Source: Dipylidium caninum (lineage: Eukaryota > Platyhelminthes > Cestoda > Cyclophyllidea > Dipylidiidae). From it: 64,000 nucleotides of DNA. The position numbers and the translations under genes were made by a program. The notes below the pieces were generated by a model. It was not told the origin of the DNA. It was given only the letters and a program-made list of their open reading frames with translations, and did no database searches. This document shows positions 24,700 through 36,900 of the stretch, in pieces. The stretch is taken from the NCBI GenBank assembly GCA_017562135.1, contig QEYB01000448.1:744001-808000 (forward strand), read 5' to 3'. Within the stretch, counting starts at the first letter, position 1, and each line of letters starts with the position of its first letter.

Positions 24700-25723
24700 A
24701 TGGTTGTTACTCCCACTTGCCCCTATAAAAAATATTCATCTGATCTACCCTCTTCCTGTCCAATGAATGGTGTACCCGATGATAAGCCAAATCCTCTTAA
24801 CATGGTACGTTTGAAACTTATACATCGTTCTTTCGGTTTGCATTTTTGTTAAAAAAAGTTAAAATTTTTCCAAGATGCCGCGAGAGAACCAAAGTCCTAG
24901 CCCGGGCCAACCCTTTACACTCTCAACTGATCGCGTAGTCTCCAGCATTCCAAAGGCAGATGCTAAGGAGGGTGAACCTACTAATTGGGTCTATCCCTCG
25001 CCCCAAATGTTCTGGAATGCCATGTTGCGCAAGGGTTGGCGTTGGCGTGATGACCAAATCAGCCAAGACGTGATGAACAACATTGTTAATATTCACAACG
25101 CAAACAACGAGGCCGCGTGGGCGGAGGTGCTCAAATGGGAGGCTCTGCACTACCGCGAGTGTCGAACGCCTCGACTCCGACGATTTGCTGGTGACTCCAC
25201 AAACTACTCCCCTCGGGCACGTATCCGACACTGGATGGGCTACGAACTTCCCTTCGATCGACACGATTGGATCGTTGACCGCTGTGGTCAAGAAGTGCGC
25301 TACATCATCGACTACTATGACTCAGAGAAGGTGGACCCCGACTACAAATTTGCCCTCCTAGACGTGCGACCAGCCCTAGACTCTTTCTCCGCTTTTTGGG
25401 ACCGACTGAGGGTAGCTTGGAAAGATGGGGTTTTCCTGAACCCCCTTCTAAACCCTACTCGCGATAGTATTTATGAAACTGGGGTTTTAGACGAACATAT
25501 ATCTGATCAAACATTATTCTTTGGACTCATAACATTTGTTCATTTGTCTTCGCATTGCGCAATGCGTTTAGAGTCCGATCCCTGTGTCTTTTACGCAATG
25601 CAGGCAAGGCTTATTGCTCATCATAAGTATAGAATGTTAGTGGTCTCAAATATGGTTTATAAAGGGTACACAAAATTTTCCGATGTACTGGATATGCAGT
25701 TCGCCATTATCAACTGTTGCTAG
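24700..25723 (+). CDS. HCCS: holocytochrome c-type synthase (cytochrome c haem lyase)
   Basis: HCCS attaches haem to apocytochrome c in the mitochondrial intermembrane space. Exon 1 (24700-24804) carries two Cys-Pro haem-binding motifs, TCPY and SCPMNG. After a 70-nt intron, exon 2 (24875 onward) has [39 protein letters not shown] with the conserved haem-ligand histidine, [20 protein letters not shown] with the second conserved histidine, and VRYIIDYYD, ending in [16 protein letters not shown]. These are near-exact family blocks. The family normally stops a few residues after the AW at 25414-25419. Here the frame stays open for about 100 more codons of unfamiliar sequence to TAG at 25721-25723 and runs antisense into TSEN54. 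A splice donor near 25430 may be used, so the true C-terminus is uncertain. Confidence 0.93.
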
Positions 25724-26520
25724 TGCTATTTTTTGCTGTGGGGAAAGGTTGAGGTACCTTCGAAAGTTTTCGTCACACAAGGGATACGCCGCACGGTGAG
25801 GCAACATGACCACGAGCACAAAATCCGGTTCAACAGTTGCACTTTTCCTGAATCTCTCCTTTCTATCGTCAAAAACATTGAACGCAATCATGGATGGGAA
25901 CACATTGTCGTAATTTTCCTCCTTTGGCCCAGCCATATGAGGAGTGGCGGGATGCACTCCATGCTCTCAGTCTTTTCTCTCCAATAGGAATGAGGGAAGA
26001 AGGCGAAACAGTCAAATATTCTTTGTCGTCGTCGGAATGATTCCCAAGTCTTTCTAAAATCGGACATGGTTGAGATGGATCAACTGGTAAGTTGAATGTT
26101 AAAGATTCTAATTGGTCTACGGAAGGACAAGGATTTGTGGTATTTGATGCTTTCACGTCGTCGAAGAACAAATCCTTGTCGATTAAATTGCGAATAAGCG
26201 ATGTAAGTGGCAAACTCGTAGGCACTGCAGAAAATTGTGTTACAGAGCTGTTGCAAACTAAGAGGTAGCCCTCTATCGTATACCTGGAGGCAACCCCGTT
26301 CGGACAGATAAAAGGCCTCTTCAGGGTAAAGATAATGAGCACCGTCGAGGCCACGAAAACCGTGCTTGCGGAGAAACTTGCCACGGATGGTCGTGATTTT
26401 TACGAGACAAGGGGAGTCGTTGTCTGGGATTACTAGATGACCATGTGCGACACGCTCCTGAAAAGCTGCATATTCCTGATGTAACTGTGTGAAGAGACGA
26501 GAGTATAAGTTATCTAACAT
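25646..26520 (-). CDS. TSEN54: tRNA-splicing endonuclease subunit Sen54
   Basis: TSEN54 is the structural subunit that partners the catalytic TSEN2 in cutting introns from pre-tRNA in the nucleus. Reading on minus from ATG at 26520, the N-domain shows EEYAAF-type helix, then [40 protein letters not shown] and LPLSLQQL, then [20 protein letters not shown], which match the conserved Sen54 N-terminal block. The C-domain reads [28 protein letters not shown] and [18 protein letters not shown]. Between them a stop at about 26073 is bypassed by a likely 37-nt intron (acceptor after TTACCAG), and a second small intron is needed near 26000-25930, so exon joins are provisional. The linker between domains is far shorter than the roughly 250 residues in human. 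The 3' end overlaps the open frame of HCCS on the other strand. Confidence 0.88.
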
Positions 26521-29500
26521 GTTTGGATCGGCCGGCGCACATATTGCCTTCCCTTCGGGGAAACATCGGGGGTAAATACACAACTTCTACTACTTTGAAT
26601 GAAGTTGAAAACATCCTTGCCAACGAGAAATCGGTCCTAAAATACAATATATTCTAGATTGACTACCATGTAAAAAGCGCGGACTGTGTACTTCGACCAA
26701 CTGGTTTAAGAGTTGATGAACAACATTTACAACAATAAAAACAAAATAAAGTCACTTAATTAAACAAATAGCTATAGCAGAAACAAGAGAAAAAGAGATG
26801 TGCCGGTGGATTGCGCGGAGTACGAGGGACTTAGGTAATTCTGTGCGGAAATACACACCCTTAAGTGTGCTCCAAGCTTATTAAAATAAGTCATAAAAGG
26901 AAATATATAGCCAGGCAGTGTGCAGGAAATATACGCGTATAATGTAAACGCGTAAAAAGTGTACAATAAATGCTGACGCAGCAATTACAAGGCGGACTTG
27001 TATTAAGTCTGAGCCAATCAACTTACTAAGAAGACGTTTTTCCAGGCGTAAAAGTTTCATGTTATTATTTTCCACTTTGACCAAATTAATAGTTACCATG
27101 CATACTACCAATGAGGCAATTAGGAGATGTGAGTTTTCATGGCTCCACAGTTTGAACTTGTGCTGAAGAGGCGTCACACAACCCTACGTTTCTCAAGTAT
27201 TTTGGTGGCTACAATCGAGACTCTCTGTAGGTCTCAACCTATGTGCAAATTTGCAAAAATTTTATCAACAGAAGAAGGTTATATTAATGGCCCAATCGGG
27301 GCAATAACCCGAAGCACAAACCTTCACAATTGGATCTGAAGGTCAAATTGGAAGAGTTCAAAAACATGCTTTCCACCAAAACCGCCGTATAGGACGCCTC
27401 TCAATGCTCACCGCTACTATACGCTTTATAAGCTTAAATTGAGGAACAAACCATGACATCTGCGGAAACTATATCCATTTGGAGGTTTTTAATCGCTTTC
27501 ATGGTCATTTAACCCGAAAACAACTGCGAACGTATTTTAAACCAAATGCTATTGTGTGGAACGTCTGATACAAACGCCTTTTCCCTGCGGTAATGCGCGG
27601 CTAGTAGCTTACCGTGAAGGGGAAATTTTAATTAATATAGTTATATTGTTGCCCAAAGAAGGGTCACAGAACACAGCGTGGTTTGAAGACTAAGTTACCA
27701 ATCTAATAAACCAGGATAAAAATGTGCACGGTGCGAATCATTCCAAAGCATCCAAAAATTAATCTAACAACTCATAATCTTAGCCCATGACCTCATTATC
27801 AATCATCCTGCCTTCACTTTTGCAGATATTACTTCCACATTATTTTCAATTTTTATCACACCTTAGACCCGTCTGAACCAGCCCAGCATTCCATCGAGGA
27901 GGATAAAATACACCATTGGTGGGAAAATTGTGCTTAAGTTTTGGATATTTATCACTAATGAACTACAAGATAATAATTGTATCTTTTTGCTTCAGGGTTA
28001 ATTAAGAAGTGAACAAGTGATTGGTATGATTAATTCGCCTGAATTAGATTTTGGACGAACTTTGTGGTATTCTTTTTTTAAGAGTATCTCGTCGCGACAT
28101 CTCAGAGGTCGACGTCAGTCCCATCCATCGTAATGTCGCAGAAGCCTTATCTTTTCACCCAACTTATCATGACTTGAAAAATACCTCGGAGTACAGAAAG
28201 CATCCATTGTAGGGCTATTGAGGCATACAATATAAACCATAGCAATTGTGGGTAGCCATTACTTTGGGTTTAGAATTAACGATAACACTAGCATCTCATA
28301 CGGGTTTTTTAAATTCCATCTCTGACTAATATATCACCTGCCATTAAATATAGGTTTAAGATATGTAACGTAGTAAATGAGTCAGCCGCTCTGGATCATA
28401 AATATTATCACAACATTTCTCGTTAATCATGAAAATCAGAGCAATCTCTAGGCATCACTCATCGATCCCAATCGACATTAATGCATATGCAACCCACAAA
28501 CACCTTGACAAAAGTAATGATCTCCTGAATTTTTTGCTTGCAGTATGGGAGAAAAACTACCTATAGTCCTACAGCAATATCCACCACGGCGAACTGAAGT
28601 TAAGCGCTTGGCTGCAAATAGAAAACAAAAGAAAATACATTAAAATTAATAATCCTCACTCTAAGTGGTATTGGTTTGACGTTTCTGTATGACGTCGGCG
28701 TCCTCATGATATCTGTCCATTGGCAGCTGTCTGCATGTTTTTGGAAAGGTGAGATGGCCATTGTCTGCAACGGCCGATTCTAGTTTAACTAAATATGACT
28801 GCCGTTGCAGGATAAAGCGGTGAGCAATTTGACACTGTTCAAAAGGCAGACATGAATAAAGCTGCCTTCTTGACCTACTGAAGAAGGTGGAATTTCGCTG
28901 CAATTTTCGGGAGCACAGGCTTGCTTGTGTGAAGGTCAATGCTTGAAAACAAGTCGAGCAAGATACCATCATTGATTACGGCTGGAGGCATCGGGAGTAC
29001 AACACTAAAATTGAGAGTCACATGACAATTTATTTTCTTTGTTTGATGACAATTATCTCCATATATTGTTTGAACTTTTGTTAGTAATTTTGAAAATATG
29101 TGCCCATTCCTGATTAGCTGTGGTAGAACAAAATGTATACATTTGTAGCCGGGAATGAAGTTGAAGGAATTCGAAAATATTAGTTTGTTTGATCATTTAC
29201 CACGATGAATTGTCGGACGAAATGCACTGGCACATTCATTTTCCTCCACATTTGTTTCGTGTTCGAGGGGTTTCTGGTTGTTAATAACACAAGCTTTGCG
29301 TCCAGTTGATTAATGATCCCTGGCCAAATCCAACTCTATAAAAAAGTAAATGCATACACTAATTCATGGTGATAGAAATACGCCTCAATACAGCTGAAAG
29401 TTCCTCTACAGATTTCGGCAATTCTAGACGGTTGAGAGTCAAACTAAAAGACTTTGAATAAACCACTGTAGGGACGGACATTTTGAGCGCACCGATCAAG

Positions 29501-29543
29501 TCCAGCCAGCCATTTTTTCATCGCGCTTGGGACGCTTCTTGTT
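26521..29543. other. intergenic region, no gene recognised
   Basis: The DNA is AT-rich with many stops in all frames. Open frames at 26881-27177 (-, hydrophobic) and 28661-28972 (-, cysteine-containing) have no motif I recognise and no convincing splice partners. The part just before 29544 probably holds the 5' flank of PSMF1, and the part just after 26520 that of TSEN54. Confidence 0.45.
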
Positions 29544-30887
29544 ATGTCGTCAGAGGAGAAGAGACTTGAGTTGAATGCCATTGAGTCAAGCATACTTGAG
29601 TACGTAATAAATCTACACAAGGGTCAGACTAACGACCGACGCTCTGCTTTTGTTACGCTATTGAGCCATGCATGCCTGATTGCGCGAGGAGCCAAATTGT
29701 CAGACAATGTTCAAACGCACTCTATTTCTATATTGCCGGATGGATGGGCCTCGAATGACCCAATTAGACTCACCTACCGTATTCGAAGTGCCGAAGATAC
29801 AAAAAAAGCAATCACCGCTTCTGGTCCTTCCGAACAAGTGGTAAGTATTTCTTTGTTGTATCTTGCGGATTACCACTATCCGATTTTGGGAAGTAATCAT
29901 TATTTAAAGTAATAATCACGTTTATAATGATATTTAGCTCCAGCTATCTATAGCAGATGCCGACGAACATGTATTTGTGTCTCTGACGAACGTAACAACT
30001 GATAAATTCGGTCATTTGGAGATGTCAGGACCCGCGCACGTTCGTCTTGAAGCCACGTCGGGGAGTGGTGTTCTCCAGCCAATGGAAATATTCCCACAGT
30101 TGGAATATACCGTTTATGATATGGAAGAGAATTTGTGGAAAGTGGTACTCCCAAAACCGACCAAGTCGGTAGTCGCAATGTTCCTAATCCTTTACCTCAT
30201 AATCGACCTCAACCATCGGTACGTACTTTGGCTTTATTACATGCCCATGGTATTAAGTCAGTGTTTTTGATCCAAATGACGTCTGTTGGCCTCACAATAG
30301 TTAGATAGATACTTTGTTTGCCACGAGGTTAAGATGCTAATTTATTTGGTCTAGGGATTGACCTCTTTGCAATATGATCGAAACAAAACTTGGAACAAGT
30401 ATTCAATGACCTTACGTTTTTCTGGTTATTAAATATAGTGGTTCCATGAATGATTGTGTAGATTCGCCAACATTGGTTACCGATCTAAGCGGCGGCTAGA
30501 GAGTAGTTTTGTGACAGACGAAAGTTTTCTTGTCTATTTCGAGACGTTGGAATTTGTTTTAAGGGTCGTCTTTCGGGCAACGATTGGGTTGGGATGGTAC
30601 GAGACCTTGGTCGGAATGACCTTGATCCTTTGGGAGGTAACGACTGGACACGATCATCGGGTGGTGTCGGTGGAATGGTGCTCGATCCTACACAAGCTCT
30701 GAGACGTCCCCCAGTTCCCCGTGGTGGCATTGGTGGTATTGGAGGTATTGTGCCCCCTGGGGCCCGCTTCGATCCCGTCGGCCCTCCCATTAGGCCATTG
30801 CGCGGCATTGGACCTCGAGGTAGCCGTTTCAACAACCCTGACCCAGACTCGGCGCTTCCACCTGGCTGGGAAGACATGTACATGTGA
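29544..30887 (+). CDS. PSMF1: proteasome inhibitor PI31 subunit
   Basis: PI31 binds the 20S proteasome and modulates its assembly and activity. Exon 1 (29544-29840) and exon 2 (from 29938, phase 0) give the N-terminal FP domain with DRRSAFVTLLSHACLIARGA, LPDGWASNDPIRLTYR and LQLSIADADEHVFVSL. The last exon (from about 30549 to TGA at 30887) is glycine- and proline-rich with DLDPLGG, GGMVLDPTQ, IVPPGARFDPVGPP and the end NPDPDSALPPGWEDMYM. That final segment is the family hallmark; the last residues (Tyr next to last) fit the HbYX-type proteasome-binding tail. The exon 2 donor is unresolved: candidates are near 30164 and 30221. Bases 30171-30217 also encode a proline-rich frame in another phase, so a small extra intron is possible. 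Confidence 0.92.
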
Positions 30888-33800
30888 CATTTTTTGTTCA
30901 CTTTGAATCTTGCCCCTTCAGTCTTTTTTATGTTTGTTCTTCGTTTTTTCGGTAGTGTGGGATTACTACACTTTGTTTACTTCGTTTTGAATTTTTGCGC
31001 AAATATTGATAGTGCCATTGCGAACTCATTAGATTTTCTTGCTTGTGTACACTTCCGTTGAAGGCATTTCTAATGTCATGAGACGTGTATTTATCCTTTA
31101 GAATATATTTTTGCATTGCTTTAAGCTCTTGGATGTCTTCAGTTTGTTGCCCACTTACGTGTGATGTAGTGCTATAGTGCATAAATTTCTTCACATCTGG
31201 GACATTATGGTAGGCCTACAACTTCAAAACTCTCGACAGCGTATAGTTGTCTAAAGTCAGTAGGGATAGTTTAACAATTGTGGCTCGAAAGATCGGATAC
31301 GGGATATTGCTGAAATACTATTATATATAAGGGCTGCTCGACGTTCACTTGGGGAGGTGTAGGAATCTGTTCACACGCCGTACTTGTTTATACCTGAAGT
31401 GAGGTCAGGACAACTGTCTTGAATCGTTAACGAATGGAAGTAAACCTATTTACTGTCAGGCTGTAGATAAACATGGTCATGTGAGGTTGTCATCGTGATT
31501 CTAGGCCAGTCCGCTCTCCGCTGCGTACAAATACGCTCATCGATGTTCAAGTGACCGTTCATTAGGTACATGAGGTAGAGCTGGTGGTGAATGCGACAGG
31601 TTTTAAGACAACTGGAGCTCTCACACGTCCATAAGGGTGATGACGGTAATGCATTGTTAAGAAGAACTTTGTAGGTGCAACGATGTAGTCGGCACTCACC
31701 TGCATCTGGGTCGAAGATAATGCTACCGATGACTTAGATGCCTCCGTATACGTTTTACATTAACTAGGATCGCGTAAATGGATAATGCTTTCCTCTGATG
31801 GCAAAAAAGACCGTTGAAACTGTGAAATCGGGAATTGCACTTGCAAAACTTAGTTTGCTTCTGTGTGCTATTCTAGAGTTGGTATGATATGTTGTACCAA
31901 ACTAGCTTATATTCCTCATTGAAACATAGGTATTCATATCTACTAAGTTGTATATCATTTAGATCTCCCTGATTTAGAAACACAAATCGTGTAAACGAAA
32001 ACACCGATCGAGAATAACTCAAGGATTTGAGGTCAAAGTACTTCTAAATTCTGGTCATCCACATCGCCTATTCAAACCGTCCAGCTGCACAATCCATCAC
32101 ATATTATCAAGTCTTTTCAACAGATAATGTGTTGTAAAATCGGACGTCTGGTTGACGATACTATTTTCACAGGGTAAAGAAGGCTAGGAAGGATTACGTT
32201 ATTTATACCGTAGTCATTTTCATCTATTGCAATAGGCTGACGGTTTCGGCGAGAGTCTAGTTTTACATATTAATGTACCGGGCCATTCCCCTACTTCGAC
32301 AATCATTTTAAGGGGATAGTGTTGCGTAGACGACCTCTATTGAACGTCATGCCTGGGAACTGCCGTGGCTGCTTGCGTAATAACCCCATCTCAGTCGAAC
32401 CCGCCAGCAGTATGGTACTTAGGATGAGATATAAAATTATTTCAGCATCCTAGGTGTCAAATAAGTTGTTTTTATAGCTAAAAATAATACAGGAGAAAAG
32501 TAGGGGAAAGTAAAAAGATGGGACGTAGACGCAAGACTACAAGATTGTCTTCCTGTGCACAGAGAGCAATCGTACACACTTTAATGTCGTTATTCACTTA
32601 TTATAGAGGTAGAAAAGTGGAAACCGACTAACTAGCATTGTTGAGAAAATAAGAAGAGTATCGTGAAGTGCTGTTACTCATCATTAACTTATAGTATCTG
32701 ACTTTAAAGAAGTGAGGAGTGTGTATAAGTTGGTTTAACATCGCCGGTGAGGGGTGGGGGAGCGCGTTGCATATTCTAAATACAGGTGAGCAACGAGTGA
32801 AGCTTCTGAACGCTGACATTCGGATTGCCAACATGCTTCATTTAGCTTATCGGCTCGTTAAAGGCTGAACTAATTTCGACAGTGCTAGCTTCACCTAAAA
32901 AGATCTGAAGACGCATGAATTGTTACATGATTTAATTTTTGCCATTTGCAAAATGATTTCTTGGTAAAAAATCACTATTCATATAAAAGAAAACCAACTA
33001 CATGCCATATGGCAATTGAATTAGGATGGTGTAGTGCATGCAAGTTAACAAATAATATGAGCATCGAAATTTTTCGTACAGGGGGCTGCACGGCTATAAA
33101 TTGGTTAAATGTTATTCTGAAACGCTTATAATTACCACTTCGGGCTCTTTTTAAGCAATATTCAGAAGGTAATAATTTCTCCAAAAGTTTCTCTTTAATT
33201 ATTTGCATGCGGGACCTACTACATTTAGTGAAAATTCAATCCAATATGCATTTTCACCTATTTAACATTATGACCACACCATATTTCTAAGGCTACTGTT
33301 TGATAGGTGACCAATTAGCATTTTATCCGACAGAGACACTAATCCGGTTGTTTAATCATTCCCTACTACTGTGCTCTTAAAGCTCGACTACGCCCACTTT
33401 TTTAATGATAATTGATTGCATTCATACTTGCTAAAACATAGTCTCTCACTTATCCTCAATGGAGTTTCGTCAATTGTATACTTTAAAACAAGCAAATCAA
33501 ATAGTGGGAAAGCTTAGTACCTTCCTAAAAACAGGAGTTTTGCTATCACACTACTTAAGAGGGTGGTTTAGAAAAATTATTCGGGTGCTCTGAGATAAGT
33601 TACACTACCACAGAAAGTGTGAGACGCTCTGTGCACTTTACGTAAAAGTGCATAAAGATGATGAACAACAATATTTGTAAGTGTATGTCTCTGTATAGCG
33701 GACTAAGCATCTACGGATACGAAAGTGCGACAGCAAAATTGGTAATTCCATCATTTTTTTGCCCGTAAGGTTCCCGATAAGTCGAGTGCAGGGATTTAGG

Positions 33801-33998
33801 GTTCGCAGACAGTTGCCGTGATGCTTGCCTAATAACGCGCAAGCACATCGAGACGTTAAGTTATTGTTCTCACGGCTTGATAATTTACATAACGTCGCCA
33901 TACCTTGTTAATGAAACTCGATTGCGCCATTTGCCTTGTTTGGACGACCAAAAATTTCGCGCGCATTTTGACGGTTGGTCGACGTTTGCGCAGGAAGG
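30888..33998. other. intergenic region between PSMF1 and CNOT9
   Basis: No conserved exon, transposon fragment or RNA gene was recognised. Stops are dense in all frames. The 3' flank of PSMF1 and the promoter of CNOT9 should lie at its ends. Confidence 0.5.
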
Positions 33999-36900
33999 AT
34001 GCAGTTAGTGGCTGGAGGCAACTCAAAAGATCAAGGTTTGTCAACGCGTAATGTGTTTTACAGTTCAGGCGCACCTCCTAATGTAAATCCTGAAGTGGAG
34101 TTCTATACGTGGGTAAATAACTTAAATAATCCTGAAACCAGAGAGAAAGCCCTACTGGAACTTTGGTAAGTGTGTGCAATCCTGCATTTTTTTAGCAAAA
34201 TGCGCGAATTACTTCCCGATTTTGCTCCTTTGCTGTGGCACTCTTTCGGGACTGTAGCTGCTCTCCTGCAGGAAATTACTGCTGTATATCCGTATATCAG
34301 TCCTCCTAACCTAACAGTACGTCTCATAAGTATGGCTTAGTGCATCGAAATTAGAGTCCTTGAGTATTTGAAAGTGGTATAATACTTATCTAGTTGGGTT
34401 TTGTCGGCGTTTGATAGTGTCATTTGATAAAGCATGATATCTTCAATTCATCCGACTATCCTTTTGTTATTTAAATTTGGTTCGGTGGCGTCTGTGTATA
34501 AACATAGACGGGCCTTTTTAAAATCTCTAAGTCATTTGATTTGGTTCTTCCTTTTGTGGATTTGTATGCCTTTTCTTACTTATTAGGCTCATCAATCAAA
34601 CCGAGTGTGTAATGCACTTGCTCTACTTCAATGTCTAGCTTCGCACCCGGCGACACGAAGCGAATTTCTAAAAGCTCAGATACCCCTTTATCTTTACAAT
34701 TTCCTTAGTACCAACTGTCGAAATCGGCCGTTTGAATACCTGCGGCTCACTAGTTTGGGTGTTATCGGAGCACTTGCTAAGGTAGTTTATTTGAAGGAAG
34801 CAGTTGGTTTTGTTTAAATTTATATCTATGGCTTTGCAAAACTTGTTCTAGACCGACGAACCGGATGCAATTAACTTTCTTCTCAATACTGAGATTATCC
34901 CTCTCTGTTTGCACATTATGGAGACGGGTAGCGAACTGAGTAAAACGGTAATTGAACTGGCTAATATACTTATTTATTTATTTACTCTATCTCACTTTTG
35001 TGTGTCCTTGATTTCTTGTTATCCTCCCAAAATAACTGGTAGTTTTAATGTCATTATTAAAAATTATGTCTTCGCAATACGACAAACATTCGGAGCTCAT
35101 GTCTTTACAAACATTCAGCTCGGTCACAGTAAATAGTATTTTGTTTGATGCGCTAGTTTCTTTGTAAATGAAGAAATGTAATTTTTATCAGGCCTTTTAG
35201 TTGTTTCTCGGGGGGGGGGGCTCTCATAAACTCGTAGAAGCAGATGCCGCGGTATCACTTGCCACACTGTTCTTTACTTCGTGCCAACTTTAGTGACAAG
35301 CTGATGCTTTTAGCTAGTAATTAAAACCATATTTATTGTCAGCAGAATTGAAGATGTGTATATTTGTGTAAACAATATTGAAATTCATTTTGATCAATTT
35401 ATGTTATCCCTTCATTTAAAACAGATAAGTCAAATTGCGAACCATCTTTCGTTTGATTTTCATTGCGGAATTATTTGAAATGGATTTACTCTCAATAAAG
35501 ATCTTACCATAATCTGATGTTTTCATTAATATTATCATCACCAGAAATAGCGATTAGAGATTGCTTAGAACTCCTCATTTGTGCATTAAGCTCTTCGATA
35601 GTCTTAATTTTTTAGGTCATTCGCTACATCAATACTAATTTATGCATCCCCTTTTATTTGTCCACTTGAATGAGTCGCCCAGACTTGAGTAAATTTCACT
35701 TGTATGTGATGCTTACAATTTTTCATTCAAATGAAAAAACGTTGAGTGGTATCACTGTTTGCCAGAAGTTGTTCGCTAAATCACGCAGATGGACGATTTA
35801 TCATCTAGCTTACTTTACTATGGAGGTATATTATTCCTTTGGCAATTTTGTTAACTGCGTTTAAGTGGGTGATGAGGAGGAAAATACTCAAAAAAGCGTA
35901 TGCTATTATCAAAAATGAGTTATTTCCCATAACTTCCATAGTAGGCAGGGTCCCTTTCCATATCGGATCCACACGACACGGAAAGTAAGGCTTTTTAGTT
36001 GCAGATCCGTAAGGCACTACTTTCTGTCTCGAGTAGTATTATTATTAGATATGATTTTGGAAAGTTGGGGTGCTACTCTATTTCTTTCATTTATACACGT
36101 GAGTAAATAAAACGTAATTGCTTAACCAGAAAACATATTATATATGCTTGTGTTGAAATTAAGATATGTATACATGTACTTCTGATCTTGAACTCTCGCC
36201 TACCGATTGATTCTGGGTGGAGTTTTAAGATCGGAATTGAAGAGATTTGAGTTTCCACTCTTGTGGCGTGTCATTTAGATGCAAATTTGCGTATTTTGTT
36301 AGATTTCTGCCTACCTGCTATTCATTTTGAGGACACTGACGAAGTATTCTATGGCTTGAACGTCGTTGAATGCGAAAGGCAGTAGTTTGACTGCCATTAA
36401 TATATTTCTCTGTAGGTGGCCACCTTCATAATGCAGAAATTGTTGCAAGATAACAATGGACTGGAATACATCTGCCATACCTACGAGAGATTTGCACACG
36501 TTGCTACTGTGCTATCCTCTATGGTTGAACAGTTGGCTAAGGAACAGTCTACCCGTCTACTAAAACATGTCATCCGATGTTATCAACGCCTTTGCGATAA
36601 CAGTCGGTATGTCCGGCACTTTTATTCTTTCCACGTTTCAATTCATGCTGTCGCACGTGTATCTTCGGGCTAGAAAATTATTCACAAGCTGGTTTAGGCG
36701 ACGGCAAAAAAGGCGTTTTTTGATCCTAATTTTAATCTATGACGTGGATCCGACACTTATTACTTTCTTGCTAAGTGGTTTTGCGTATTAACTGAATTTC
36801 GTAAAAGGTGGCTTTACCAGACTTGAAAGATGGCTTGTTCTTCCGATGCCAATGCAATTGACGGTTAACTTGGTTATTTAGAATAACACGCCCTTATGTA

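Noticed and set aside
28661..28972. 103-codon minus-strand frame with several cysteines
   Set aside because: No recognisable domain or splice context; probably chance in AT-rich spacer.
30485..30901. 138-codon Gly/Pro/Arg-rich open frame antisense to PSMF1
   Set aside because: It is the shadow of the Gly/Pro-rich PI31 C-terminal exon, whose plus-strand ending matches the family.
35210..35220. Run of eleven G in a CNOT9 intron
   Set aside because: A single homopolymer of this length is common and may be a sequencing or assembly artefact; it has no partner runs for a G-quadruplex.
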